A DNA stretch of 55,176 nt from Gammaproteobacteria bacterium (GTDB lineage: Bacteria > Pseudomonadota > Gammaproteobacteria > Steroidobacterales > Rariloculaceae), in the NCBI GenBank assembly GCA_022826245.1, contig JAJDVG010000034.1, positions 1-55,176 of the forward strand. The letters run 5' to 3'. A program made the position numbers and the translations under genes. The stretch's first letter is position 1. The number at the start of each line of letters is the position of its first letter. Positions 34,226-43,516 of this stretch are shown in pieces. The notes beneath the pieces were generated by a model. The model was not told the DNA's origin and searched no databases. It worked only from the letters and a program-made list of their open reading frames with translations.

Positions 34226-36001
34226 ATGCGGTTGTTCAGGCAGGCAATTCTGACGGCAGGGGGAATGCGCGCACGGCGCTTCAGGCGCCTGGGACTGGGT
34301 CTGGCGCTTGCGTTCGGCGGGGCCTCGGTCCTGACCGAAGCGGCCGCGCAGACGGATGAGCGGCTCTATACCGTTCATAACCCCACGGGTATTGCGCCCC
34401 CGATCGAGCGCAGGGCCATGGCGCCGCGCCCGGAGAGCCTCGACGGCAAGACGATCTATCTCGTCGACGTGACCTTCAATGGCGGCGATCTGTTTCTCAT
34501 GGAGATGGAGAAATGGATGAAGGCCAACATGCCCGAAGTCAACGCGATCTATCGCGTCAAGCGGGGCGCCTACAGCCGGGACGACCCGGAACTGTGGCGG
34601 GAGATCCAGTCCGTAGATGGCCTCATGGTGATGGCCATAGGCCATTGAAGCACCTGTGCGCCGGCGGTCGTCGGCCATGTTGCTGAAGTTGAAGCGAATT
34701 ACGGAATTCCGGCCGTCGGCGTCATCGTCGACGCTCTCACCGACCTCGTGCAGGACAAGGCGCTCGAGGAGGGCATGCCCGGCCTGCGGCTCGCGTTCAC
34801 GCACACGCCCGTCGGCGGCAAGACGCCCGCGGAGCTTGCCGGGTACATCGCCGGTTACGACCCGGTCAACAATGTCCCCCTCATGGAGGAGATCGTCGGT
34901 CACCTGACCCGTCCCCTCAACGAAGAGGAGCTGACGACGGGAATATTCGAGCGGACGAAGCGCGATTTCATCGGTCCCGACACGCGGGACAACCTGCAGC
35001 GCTACTTCGATGACCGGTTCTGGAGCGACCAGCTGCCGATCATCATGCCGACCGAGGAGCGCGTCAACGCGATGCTCGCCGGCACGTCGCGCGACCGCGA
35101 CGAGGTCATCGGCCAGATGCGCGTCACGGGGACGCGCGAGGCCTGGGAGTACACGGTCGAGACGGCCGCGATCAACGCGGTCATGGCGGGCGCGAAACCC
35201 GAGCATTTTCCCGCGATACTCGCGCTTGCCGGAACGCGCACCAACGCGCGCTCGAGTTCGACCTCGTCGATGACGGCCATGGGCGTTTTCAACGGGCCGA
35301 TCGTCGATGAACTGCTGCTGAATTCAGGGACCGGCGCGCTCGGGCTCTACGACAACGCCGGTGCGCTGATCGGGCGCGCCTGGGGGCTGTTGTCGGGGAA
35401 CGTCACGGGCGGTTCCGTGCCCGGCCACACCTATCTCGGTGTGCAGGGCAACCCCATGAGCGCTGTGCCAGCCGTGTTCGCGGAGAACGTCGACGGGTTG
35501 CCCGAAGGCTGGGATCCGTTGCATGTGCAGAAAGGCTTCGCCAGTGACGAGAGCGTCGTCAGCACGTTCTCGGGCTGCCAGAGCCAGAACACGATGATGG
35601 TCCTGCGGGACGAGGACTGGGAGTGGGTGCTGCAGCGCTTCATCGGCGGTCTGGGTCCGCCGAATCGCGGCTCCAAGATGCTCCTCATCGACCCGGCCGT
35701 GACGGCGCCGTTCCTGCGCTTCGGCTTCGACACCAAGGAAAAGCTCATCGACTGGGTCAAGCAGAACGTCACGACGCCGAAATACCACTACTGGCTCGAC
35801 CAGGAGGTCATCAACTACAAGCTCGGACCGGCCCGCGCGGGACGAGAGCCTTACGCGACGTGGCTGAGCCTGCCCGATGACGCGCCGATCCCCTACCTCG
35901 AGAGGGTCGAGGTCGTCGTCGTCGGCGGCAGCGGCAATATCAGGTGGAGCGTCAACGAATGCGGCTACAGCAGAAGCGTGGCCGTGGACGACTGGCGGTA
36001 A
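34226..36001 (+). CDS. Exported UGSC-family selenoprotein (in-frame TGA at residue 141)
   Basis: A 591-residue protein if TGA 34646-34648 is decoded as selenocysteine. After an N-terminal signal (RRLGLGLALAFGGASVLTEA, cut near AAAQ), residues about 48-180 match my recollection of UGSC (seleno)proteins: VHNPTGIAPP, APRPESLDGKTIYLVD, then LMVMAIGH-U-STCAPAVVGH and YGIPAVGVIVDAL. Here the U-G-S-C motif is U-S-T-C (Sec141, Cys144). The frame is open across and after the TGA for another 450 residues. It includes AINAVMAGAKPEHFPAILAL and a C-terminal region of unknown role. A SECIS-like hairpin with a GGUC loop follows the TGA. ATG 34226 has AGAGGGG 7 bases upstream (ATG 34220 is closer). The biochemical function of the family is unknown. 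Conventional calling would split it into two ORFs. Confidence 0.88.
34656..34678 (+). promoter_or_regulatory. Bacterial SECIS hairpin with GGUC loop after the UGSC UGA
   Basis: GCCGGC (34660-34665) pairs with GUCGGC (34670-34675) in a 6-bp stem with one G-U, closing a 4-base loop GGUC (34666-34669). A lower GUG/CAU stem (34656-34658 with 34676-34678) adds three pairs beside a bulged C. The loop G-G-U falls at +18 to +20 after UGA; in Escherichia coli fdhF the equivalent GGU is at about +19 to +21, so spacing and loop agree closely. Confidence 0.75.
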
Positions 36002-36040
36002 CAGGACTCGCGTCGATCCGAAGCAAGTCAGGGTCAGGAA

Positions 36041-36073
36041 GCGGCCGCTCGCGGGGACCCCGCGAGCGGCCGC
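36041..36073. terminator. Perfect 16-bp palindrome, probable bidirectional terminator
   Basis: GCGGCCGCTCGCGGGG (36041-36056) and its exact complement (36058-36073) flank a single base, in the gap between the convergent selenoprotein and MFS genes. A TTTT tract follows 7 bases later on the plus strand. It would terminate both transcripts. Confidence 0.75.
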
Positions 36074-36091
36074 GTACGGTTTTGGACGCGA

Positions 36092-37471
36092 TCAGGTGCT
36101 TGCGGCCGAGGGCTGCAGGTCCGGCACCTCCGACTCTTGCGTTTCCGCCTCGGCCGGGATCGCCCTCTCAGGCTTGAGCTTCAGCAACAGCAGCAGTCCG
36201 GCGGCGACGAGCGAGCCGACCGACATGATGATCGCGACGGTCGGCAGGCCGACGCCGCCCTCGAACAGCAATCCCGCGATGATTGGCGCGAGCACGGAGC
36301 CGCCGCGCCCGACGCCGATTGCAAAGCCTGTACCGAAAGCCCTGACGTGGGTCGGAAACGCCCTGGCGAACATCGCGTAGAGCCCGACGATCGCGGCGTT
36401 CGTGAAGAAGCCGGCGAACGCGCTGATCATCGCCAGCCGCTCGAGGTCGGCCGGCGACCGACCGAAAATGGTGACCAGGACGGTCGACAGCACCAGCGCG
36501 CTGATCGTCAATCCCTTCACGCCGAAGCGCAGCGTCAGGAAGGCGAGCACGGCGCCGCCCGTGGCGCCGCCGACGTTGGTCCAGACCAGAACGCCCCCGG
36601 CCTGGGAGATGTCGAAGCCCATGCGCACGACGATCTCCGGTATCCACTTGACGATGAAATAGAACGTCGTGATGTGCAGGAAATACGCCACGGTCAGCAG
36701 TGTGGTAATGCGGACCAGCTCCGGCGAAAAAATATCGCCGATCGAACGTTTGCGCTCTTCGAGCTTCACCTCGGGCAGCGCTGCGATAGCCTCATGTCCC
36801 ATGCGCCTGAGCGTCGCGTTGATCTGCTCGAGCGCGCCCGCGGGCTGCTTGCGCGCGAGCCAGTGGATCGACTCCGGCACGAAGAAGTAGACCAGCGGGA
36901 TGAAAGCCGCCGTGACCGCCGCGCCAAAATAGAACACGTAGCGCCAGTTTTCCTCGTTCCCGCCCAGCAATACCGCGACGATCATGCCGCCGACCACGGC
37001 TCCGATCGGATAGCCGATCGACATGATGGAAACCGCGAAATCGCGTCGCCTGTTGTTCGAGAATTCCGCGGCGGTGGCGGTAATCGCCGCCAGCATCCCG
37101 CCGATGCCGAGACCCGTCAGGACGCGCCAGATCGAAAGATCGATCAGGCCATAGACCTGCGTCGCCATGAACATGCCCACGGTCATGAGCACGAGGCAGG
37201 CCAGAATCGTCTTGCGCCTCCCGATCTTGTCGGCCACGCCGCCCAGCAACAGCGAGCCGATCGCCATTCCGATCAGTTCCATCGACAGCACGATGCCGAG
37301 TTCCGCCCGGTTGATGCCCCACTCCCTGGCAATACCCGGCGATGCGAAGCTGATCGACAGCACATCGAAACCGTCGAGCGCGCAAAGGCTGAGCGTCAGC
37401 GCGACAGCAACGATCTGCAGAACACTCATCGGTGAATTGGCGAGCGTGTCGCGCGGATCGGTCATATTCAT
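36092..37471 (-). CDS. MFS transporter, aromatic acid:H+ symporter (AAHS) type
   Basis: An inner-membrane transporter of 459 residues with 12 predicted helices. AAHS marks are LDGFDVLSISFASPGIAREW in helix 1 (the DGFD motif of PcaK-like carriers) and the loop 2-3 motif GGVADKIGRRK. The A-like motif repeats after helix 8. The family imports benzoate, hydroxybenzoate, gallate and related acids with protons. That fits the phenolic-ester hydrolase and tautomerase at 6-15 kb, though the genes are 20 kb apart. ATG 37471 is chosen over 37540; ATG 37465 is equally possible. It follows the CNNM gene on the same strand with a 122-base gap. Confidence 0.87.
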   Translation of the reverse strand: MNMTDPRDTLANSPMSVLQIVAVALTLSLCALDGFDVLSISFASPGIAREWGINRAELGIVLSMELIGMAIGSLLLGGVADKIGRRKTILACLVLMTVGMFMATQVYGLIDLSIWRVLTGLGIGGMLAAITATAAEFSNNRRRDFAVSIMSIGYPIGAVVGGMIVAVLLGGNEENWRYVFYFGAAVTAAFIPLVYFFVPESIHWLARKQPAGALEQINATLRRMGHEAIAALPEVKLEERKRSIGDIFSPELVRITTLLTVAYFLHITTFYFIVKWIPEIVVRMGFDISQAGGVLVWTNVGGATGGAVLAFLTLRFGVKGLTISALVLSTVLVTIFGRSPADLERLAMISAFAGFFTNAAIVGLYAMFARAFPTHVRAFGTGFAIGVGRGGSVLAPIIAGLLFEGGVGLPTVAIIMSVGSLVAAGLLLLLKLKPERAIPAEAETQESEVPDLQPSAAST

Positions 37472-37593
37472 CGTTGTTTTCCCATCCTCAGGGTTCCGCG
37501 AGCGGCGGATTGTGACGCGCAAGCCTAGCATTTTCTGCATGCGGCTACCCGGACGCGGACGCGATCCTCAGGCCGCGACCTTTCGATGTCCCG

Positions 37594-38922
37594 CTACGGC
37601 GTGGATTTCCCGGCGTCGCGGCGCTCCACGAGCATCCGCGTCACATGGCGTTCCTCGACCGTTTTCGCGGTCAGATGGAACGCACCTTCGGTGATCTCAT
37701 CGCCTTCGGCCGGTATTCGGCCAAGCCGCTCCATCATGAGTCCGGACAGCGTGTTCGCTTCGATCTGGAAATCCGTCTGAAAGCCGAGGTCACGCTGCGC
37801 GTCGGACAGCGGCATGGAGCCGTCGACGATCCACCGGTTCGCGCCGAGCCGCTGCACGGCGAACGGCGATTCGACCGTGTCCTTCTCGTCGAGGATTTCG
37901 CCGACGACTTCTTCGAGCAGGTCCTCCACGCTGACGATGCCGACGAATTCGCCGTATTCGTCAGCGACGATCGCGATGTGCTCGCGTTGCTGGCGCAGGG
38001 TATCGAACGCGCGCGACACCGTAATGGTTTCGGGAATGACGAGCGGTTCTCGCGCATAGGATCGCAGTTCAGACCACGGTGCTTCCCGTCCCTGAAGCAT
38101 CGCTTCGAACAGGTCCTTGCCGAGCACGATGCCGATGACGTTCTCGCTGCCGTCGCCTTCGACGACCGGGAATCGCGAGTGCCTGCTTTGCCGGATGACG
38201 GCCGCGTTGTCGTGGGGTGTGGCGCTGAGGTCGAGCACCTTGACCCGGTTGCGCGGCAGCATGACCCAGCTTACGGGGCGTTCGTCGAACTCGATCAGAT
38301 TGTTGAGCATGGCGGCGCTCTTGGTCGGAATTTTTCCGTGCGCTTCCGACGTTGCGACGACGCCCTTGAGGTCCCGCATCGTCAGAACGTCGGCGTAGCT
38401 CGCCTCGGCGACGCCGCAGAGTCTGAGGACGCTGCGCGAGGCGCGGTCGAGCGCCCAGGTCAACGGAAAGGCAAGCACGTAGAAGAACTGCAGCGGCCAG
38501 GCGGCCAGCATCGATACGGGTTCGGCCTGGCGGATGGCAAGCGACTTCGGCACCTGCTCGCCGATCACGATGTGCAGCGACGAGAACACGAGAAAGCCGA
38601 CGATGAACGCGATCTGGTGGATCGCGTCCTCGGGCAGGCCCCACAGGCTCAACACGGGTTCGAGCAATGCGGCCACGGCCGGCTCGCCGATCCAGCCGAG
38701 ACCGAGCGAAGCCATCGTGATGCCGAGTTGGCACGCCGCAAGATAGGGCTCCATCTTGTCCTGCATGGCCAGTGACATGCGGGCCGTGAATCGGCCGGAA
38801 GCCGCTTCGCCTGCCAGCCGCGAGCCCTTCGCCTTGACCAGCGCGAATTCGGCGGCCACGAAGAAGCCGTTGGCGAGCAGGAGAAGAAAGATAGCGGCAA
38901 GACTGATGCCGATCATGTCCAT
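37594..38922 (-). CDS. CNNM/CorC (HlyC-type) membrane protein
   Basis: A 442-residue protein with three domains in order. The first is a DUF21/CNNM membrane domain (1-180) with [19 protein letters not shown] and [13 protein letters not shown]. The second is a pair of CBS domains (about 205-330) with [14 protein letters not shown] and [20 protein letters not shown]. The third is a C-terminal CorC/HlyC domain (about 350-430) with [18 protein letters not shown] and [19 protein letters not shown]. The family moves Mg2+/Co2+ or responds to nucleotide through the CBS pair. Older 'hemolysin' labels are not functional evidence. All domains look complete. Confidence 0.92.
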   Translation of the reverse strand: MDMIGISLAAIFLLLLANGFFVAAEFALVKAKGSRLAGEAASGRFTARMSLAMQDKMEPYLAACQLGITMASLGLGWIGEPAVAALLEPVLSLWGLPEDAIHQIAFIVGFLVFSSLHIVIGEQVPKSLAIRQAEPVSMLAAWPLQFFYVLAFPLTWALDRASRSVLRLCGVAEASYADVLTMRDLKGVVATSEAHGKIPTKSAAMLNNLIEFDERPVSWVMLPRNRVKVLDLSATPHDNAAVIRQSRHSRFPVVEGDGSENVIGIVLGKDLFEAMLQGREAPWSELRSYAREPLVIPETITVSRAFDTLRQQREHIAIVADEYGEFVGIVSVEDLLEEVVGEILDEKDTVESPFAVQRLGANRWIVDGSMPLSDAQRDLGFQTDFQIEANTLSGLMMERLGRIPAEGDEITEGAFHLTAKTVEERHVTRMLVERRDAGKSTP

Positions 38923-39077
38923 TTGCGTCGTTGGTTCCTGTGGAGATTCGGGAAGCGAACCATTAGGGCAGAAACGGCCCCGGGTGTCGATAATCCGACG
39001 GGGCCGTCACGGCCGTTTCAGTGGATGAGCGCTGGTGTCGCGCGCGTCGGGCCCGCCCGGAGGCACGGGCCGGCCCG

Positions 39078-39104
39078 GCGGCGGAACGTTTTCGGTTCCG
39101 CCGC
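39078..39104 (-). terminator. Hairpin downstream of the SYLF-domain gene
   Basis: GCGGCGGAAC (39078-39087) pairs perfectly with GTTCCGCCGC (39095-39104) around a 7-base loop, about 30 bases beyond the stop of the minus-strand SYLF gene. There is no T run, so it may be a weak or Rho-assisted terminator. Confidence 0.45.
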
Positions 39105-39132
39105 GAGGATGTTGCGAGAGCGGCGCTGCGCG

Positions 39133-39726
39133 TCAGTTCGGTGTGGAGACCGGCAGCACGGAGCGGAAGTTGTACTTCTGTCCGGCGATCGTAGCCTGAG
39201 CCATCAAGCCGCCGATGGCCAAGGTGAACACACGCAGACCGTTTTGATACGAGCCGTTTGCCAGCGCTCGTCCGGCGCCGGAGGCGCCGACGGTTGCCTG
39301 GCTACCCTGGGTTCCGGACGACGTTTGTGCACTTGCCGCGACTGCGACGGCGGCTGCCGAGGCGTCAAATTCGAAGTTTCCACGAGTGAACTCGTCGTAG
39401 GCCCAGCGGTCCTCGAAGAATATGATCTGCCGGTAAGCCTGTCCGCCGGCCTGCAAGCCGATGGAGACGTCGATGAGCCGGCTGAAGCCGGTGACTTGCC
39501 CGTTAACGTACACCTGGCCGCGGCCGGTGGCCGCGCCGACGCCGAGACCGCCTCTGGCGATGCTGTCCCAGACGGCGAAACCGTAGGCGGAGTCGAAGTA
39601 CGGACCCACCTCCGGAACCTGCCGGAACATCTCGATCGCTGCGGAGAAGTCTTCGACTTGCTGGGCGAGCCCAGGGCCTGACGCACCAACGAGCAACAGG
39701 GCTAGAATCCATTTTCTGGAAACCAT
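39133..39726 (-). CDS. SYLF (Ysc84-type) lipid-binding domain protein
   Basis: A 197-residue exported protein. The signal peptide is MVSRKWILALLLVGASGPGL, ending AQQ. The mature domain matches the SYLF/Ysc84 fold: YGFAVWDSIARGGLGVGAAT, then GRGQVYVNGQ, DVSIGLQAGGQAY, IIFFEDRWAYDEFTRGNFEF and DASAAAVAVAAS. SYLF domains bind phosphoinositide-like lipids in eukaryotes, and the bacterial proteins are exported with unproven roles. ATG 39726 has AAGGAGGAGG directly upstream; in-frame codons up to 39774 lack one. It is divergent from the TRAP binding-protein gene. Confidence 0.87.
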   Translation of the reverse strand: MVSRKWILALLLVGASGPGLAQQVEDFSAAIEMFRQVPEVGPYFDSAYGFAVWDSIARGGLGVGAATGRGQVYVNGQVTGFSRLIDVSIGLQAGGQAYRQIIFFEDRWAYDEFTRGNFEFDASAAAVAVAASAQTSSGTQGSQATVGASGAGRALANGSYQNGLRVFTLAIGGLMAQATIAGQKYNFRSVLPVSTPN

Positions 39727-39888
39727 AACGCCTCCTCCTTTACGGACTGACTCCCACTTCAAGCCCGTGAACATGTGAAGTGCAATAAGTGCACGTCGAG
39801 TTTACATGGATTTGCGGCGCGATCCGAGCCCCGCATGCACTGGCCGCGAGCGCGCGACAGCTTGCGCGAGTGCGGCCGCGTCTGCACC

Positions 39889-40929
39889 ATGGGTCAAATG
39901 GCTCGGTCCAGACGACGTTTTCTCAAGGCTTCCGCCGCACTGGGCGCCACCGCGATCTCCGGCGCATGGCCTGCGCCGGCCGTCAGGGCGCAGCGAACAG
40001 GCGCGGCGGACCGTCCCTTTCGCATCGTCATGGCCGGTTACGGCCCGCCGACGACGAGCTTCAGCCTCGCGCTCAAGCGCATCGGCGACAGGCTCGAGGC
40101 GCGGTTCGGCGACGAAGTCGAGGTGCGCTACGTCTACAACATCCTCGATCTCGGCTATCGGGCGCTCGACATCCTGTGGCTGGTGGAGCAGGGCGTGCTG
40201 ACGCTCGGCTACCAGTCAAGCAGCTATCTGGCGAACCGTGTGCCGGATCTGGAGCTCGTGGACCTGCCGTTTCTCTTCACCGAAAACCCGACGGCGCGCG
40301 CTGCCATGGACGGCGAACTTGGCCGGCATCTCACGGAGGCCATCGAGGCTCGAACGGATTTCCGGGTTCTCGGCTACTTCGAGAACGGGCTGCGCCACGT
40401 ATCCAACCGGCTCAGGCCCGTGCGCTCGCTTGCGGACCTTCAGGGCATGGCAATACGAGTGCTGCCCAGCCAGGTACACGCGCGCGCCTTCGAATTGCTC
40501 GGTGCGAGGCCCGAGATCATGGACCTCACCGAGGCCATAGCGCGAATCATGGCGGGCACGCTCGATGCCCAGGAGAATCCGTTTGCCAACACGGTGACCT
40601 ATGGCGTCCACCGGTTCCACCGCTTTCATACCGCAAGCAGACACTCGTATATTTCCCGTCCCATCTTCGTGCACCGTCAGACGTTTGACGCCTGGCCCGA
40701 CGCGCTGCAGGCGGAGCTGCGTTCGGCCGTGAGGGACGCCGTCGAATTTCAGCGCGGCCTCAAGGACGGCGAGGAGATATCCGCGGCCGAAGCGATCCGC
40801 GCGGCCGGAGGCGAAATCATCGAGCTCGCGCCGGAGGAGACGGCGGCATTCATCGAGGCCGTAAGACCCATCTACGCCGAGGCGAGAGACCGGCACCCGC
40901 GCGAGTTGCTTGAATTGGTCGGTTTGTAG
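39889..40929 (+). CDS. TRAP transporter DctP-family substrate-binding protein (orphan)
   Basis: A periplasmic binding protein of 346 residues. It has a Tat signal, with the twin-arginine SRRRFLKASAALGATAISGA near residues 5-25. DctP-fold marks include DLPFLFTENPTARAAMDGEL, RPVRSLADLQGMAIRVLPSQ (with the ligand-carboxylate Arg) and AIARIMAGTLDAQENPFANT. No DctQ or DctM membrane subunit is in the window, so it either uses one encoded elsewhere or has another role. The start could be ATG 39889 or 39898; an in-frame extension to 39775 does not resemble a signal peptide. Confidence 0.85.
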   Translation: MGQMARSRRRFLKASAALGATAISGAWPAPAVRAQRTGAADRPFRIVMAGYGPPTTSFSLALKRIGDRLEARFGDEVEVRYVYNILDLGYRALDILWLVEQGVLTLGYQSSSYLANRVPDLELVDLPFLFTENPTARAAMDGELGRHLTEAIEARTDFRVLGYFENGLRHVSNRLRPVRSLADLQGMAIRVLPSQVHARAFELLGARPEIMDLTEAIARIMAGTLDAQENPFANTVTYGVHRFHRFHTASRHSYISRPIFVHRQTFDAWPDALQAELRSAVRDAVEFQRGLKDGEEISAAEAIRAAGGEIIELAPEETAAFIEAVRPIYAEARDRHPRELLELVGL

Positions 40930-41053
40930 TCGGCCCGAGTCACTATTCCCGAGCCGAGAACGGTCGATCCCCGCGATCGCCGGGTGCGCCTGCGATAACC
41001 CCGGCCGGCGACCGCCAGGTACGGTCGTGGTGCTCCGGGCGCCTTTTCCCGAG

Positions 41054-41932
41054 TCAGTTCACGATATCGATCGGATACGGTTGCGGCGGCACGGCGGGCA
41101 CGAGCGTTCCCATCTGCTCGATCAGCGCGGCAAGCTCGGCGCGCCGATTGTCGGGACTGGGATGCGAACTCAGGAACTCGGGCGGTCGCGATTCGCCGAG
41201 CGCTTCCATCTTGCGCCACACGCTGACCGCGCCTGCCGGGTCGTAGCCGGCGCGCACGGCCAGTTCCATGCCCATGCGGTCCGCCTCGGATTCGGCCGTG
41301 CGGCTGTTCGGCAGCGTGATCGCCACCTGTGCGGCGAGCGCCGCGGCTGACAGCGCCGCGGGATTGTTCTCGTCGCGTTCTCTTGCGGCCACCGCCACCC
41401 CCAACCGGGTAAGCAGCGCGAGCGACATGCGCTCGGCCGTGTGATTGGCCAGCGCGTGCGAGACCTCGTGGCCCATGATGTGGGCCAACTCGTCGTCCGT
41501 CAGCTCGAGGCGTAAAATCAGACCGCTGTAGACCGCCATCCGGCCGCCGGCCATGCACCAGGCGTTCACGGTCTGCGGATCGTCGACGAGCGCGACGCTC
41601 CACCGCCAGTCGGCTGTATGCGGATACCGCTGCACCGCTGCGGCGACCACGCGCCCGGTGATTTCCTCGACGCGCCGCTCGAGCGCCGGATCGTCGAGCA
41701 GCTTGTCCTCGTCGTCGAGGTCGCGCACCGTTTGAACGTAGGCGTTCGCCGACTCGGCGATCGCGACCTCGGGCGAAACGATCATGAGCTGTCGGCGCCC
41801 GGTCGGGCTCGTGACGCATCCGGTCACGAACGCGAGCAGCACGACCAGCACGCAGGAGCGGCCGGAAACCGGATTCGCGGCGCGTTTCGGGAAGAAACGG
41901 TCGAGTTGGAGAGAAATCGGGTGGAGTCTCAT
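41054..41932 (-). CDS. M48-family zinc metalloprotease lipoprotein
   Basis: A 292-residue lipoprotein with lipobox FVTGC (Cys39). The zinc site is MGHEVSHALANH (HExxH) with the third ligand Glu in RTAESEADRMGMELA, the standard M48B arrangement of LoiP/YcaL and BepA-like proteases. FLSSHPSPDNRRAEL is the conserved C-terminal motif. It would degrade misassembled outer-membrane proteins. ATG 41932 lies 11 bases after AGGAGG; an upstream in-frame extension to 42079 overlaps the neighbouring promoter region and lacks features. It is divergent from the NHL-repeat gene. Confidence 0.9.
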   Translation of the reverse strand: MRLHPISLQLDRFFPKRAANPVSGRSCVLVVLLAFVTGCVTSPTGRRQLMIVSPEVAIAESANAYVQTVRDLDDEDKLLDDPALERRVEEITGRVVAAAVQRYPHTADWRWSVALVDDPQTVNAWCMAGGRMAVYSGLILRLELTDDELAHIMGHEVSHALANHTAERMSLALLTRLGVAVAARERDENNPAALSAAALAAQVAITLPNSRTAESEADRMGMELAVRAGYDPAGAVSVWRKMEALGESRPPEFLSSHPSPDNRRAELAALIEQMGTLVPAVPPQPYPIDIVN

Positions 41933-42180
41933 CGGGGCGGCGCCTCCTGACCGGTTTGCAGCGGCAGTTTGCACATTGGACAGCGTCGCGCCGATTTCTA
42001 CTGCATACGCAAGCGGCGGGCAAGTCCCGGACGACCGGTTGTCGGCCCGGCGCGATCGATGCCGGACCGCGGTCGGCAAGCCGTCGCCGGCGAGGCGATC
42101 TGCCGCCTCATGAAGCGCGATATCAGCCGTGGGCTGCTACACTCGGACGCAGACGGAATCGCTGCCGGGGGGATCAAATC

Positions 42181-43470
42181 ATGACGACGACTTCGAGAAT
42201 CGCGGGCATGTTCGCGTTGCTGCTTGCTGCCATGTTCACAGCCACGTTCGCGGCAATCGATGCGCGCGCGCAGGCCGTGCCGAGCTACATCTTCGACCCC
42301 ACCTGGCCGCAGCCTTATCCGAACAACTGGAAGATCGGCGGAGTCACGGGGCTGGCCGTCGATGCCAACGACAACGTCTGGGTGCTGAACCGGCCGAACG
42401 ACCTGACGGCCATCGAGTTGCACGCGGAGCATTCGCCGCCGCTCGCGTTGTGCTGCGTCAGGCCGCCGTCGATGATCCACATCGACAGGGACGGCAACGT
42501 CATCGGTTCGTTCGACGCTCCGCAGGGACACGGCATGGACGTCGACAGCGAGGGGTTCGTCTATATCGGCCAGGACACCGTGCGCAAGTACGATCCGGGG
42601 ACCGGTGAAGTCGTCGCCGAAGTGGCCCGCACGCCCGAGCGCGAGAACGGCGCGCCCGTCGGCTTGCGGCCGGCGCCCGACCGTGCTCCGGGCGAAGGCG
42701 GCGTCGGCGCGGTGTTCCGCTTCCTGCCGCAGTCGAGAGGCCCGGGACCGGATGCCGCGGCGCTGGCCATGCGCGCGGAAGCGCGCGCGGCGTTCCGTGA
42801 GACGTATCCGCCCGAGACACCGATGATCGTCGGCGGGCTCGAGGAAATCCGCATCATCGAGGCGGACAACGAGATGTACGTGGCCGACAACTATCTCGGC
42901 GGCCGCGTGCTCGTCTTCGACCTCGATACCTTCGAGTTCAAGCGCGGCTGGGGCGCCTACGGCAAGCCACTGGCCGAGATCAGCACGGACGACGCAGATC
43001 ACGAGTACACGCCGAACGGGCCGATGCCACCCGAATTCGTCGGCCACCTGACGATCAACGTCTCCAACGACGGCCTCGTCTACGCGGCCGACCGCAACGC
43101 CAACCGGATACACGTGACGACGAAGGAAGGCGAGTTCGTCGACGAGTTCATCATCGCACCCGGAACCGGCGTCGGCGGCTCGACGGGCGGCGTTGCGTTC
43201 TCGCCGGATGCGCAGCAGCGGTTCCTGTACATCTCCGATCTCACGAACAACCGAATCTGGTTCCTCGACCGTGCGACGGGCGAACTCGTCGGCGAGATGG
43301 GCAACATGGGCGAAAACGGCGGCCAGTTCTTCGGGCTGCACATGATTGCGGTGGATTCGGAGGGCAACATCTACACGGGTGAGGTTTTCGCCGGCGAGCG
43401 CGTGCAGCGCTTCGTCCCGGCCGACAGCCCGAAGGGCCAGTTGCTCCAGCAACTGGCGGAGATGGACTGA
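42181..43470 (+). CDS. Exported NHL-repeat beta-propeller protein
   Basis: A 429-residue exported protein with a signal ending ARAQAVPS. Multiple NHL-type blades occur: TGLAVDANDNVWVLNRPND, HGMDVDSEGFVYIGQDTVRK, LTINVSNDGLVYAADRNANR and HMIAVDSEGNIYTGEVFAGE. Related propellers include peptidyl-alpha-hydroxyglycine lyase-like proteins, but no lyase metal site was identified. A loop with two adjacent Cys (LALCCVRPPS) lies near residue 95. The ribosome-binding site is GGGGGATC upstream of ATG 42181, and the much longer in-frame extension is rejected because the signal peptide starts here. Confidence 0.83.
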   Translation: MTTTSRIAGMFALLLAAMFTATFAAIDARAQAVPSYIFDPTWPQPYPNNWKIGGVTGLAVDANDNVWVLNRPNDLTAIELHAEHSPPLALCCVRPPSMIHIDRDGNVIGSFDAPQGHGMDVDSEGFVYIGQDTVRKYDPGTGEVVAEVARTPERENGAPVGLRPAPDRAPGEGGVGAVFRFLPQSRGPGPDAAALAMRAEARAAFRETYPPETPMIVGGLEEIRIIEADNEMYVADNYLGGRVLVFDLDTFEFKRGWGAYGKPLAEISTDDADHEYTPNGPMPPEFVGHLTINVSNDGLVYAADRNANRIHVTTKEGEFVDEFIIAPGTGVGGSTGGVAFSPDAQQRFLYISDLTNNRIWFLDRATGELVGEMGNMGENGGQFFGLHMIAVDSEGNIYTGEVFAGERVQRFVPADSPKGQLLQQLAEMD

Positions 43471-43516
43471 GCCGGTCTGGCGCAAACGTCAGGGCGGGGG
43501 AACGGTGCTTGATTGC

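Noticed and set aside
34649..36001. A separate downstream gene starting near 34748
   Set aside because: There is no ribosome-binding site there, and the coding frame and codon bias continue unbroken between 34649 and 34748, with Cys144 of the USTC motif in that stretch.
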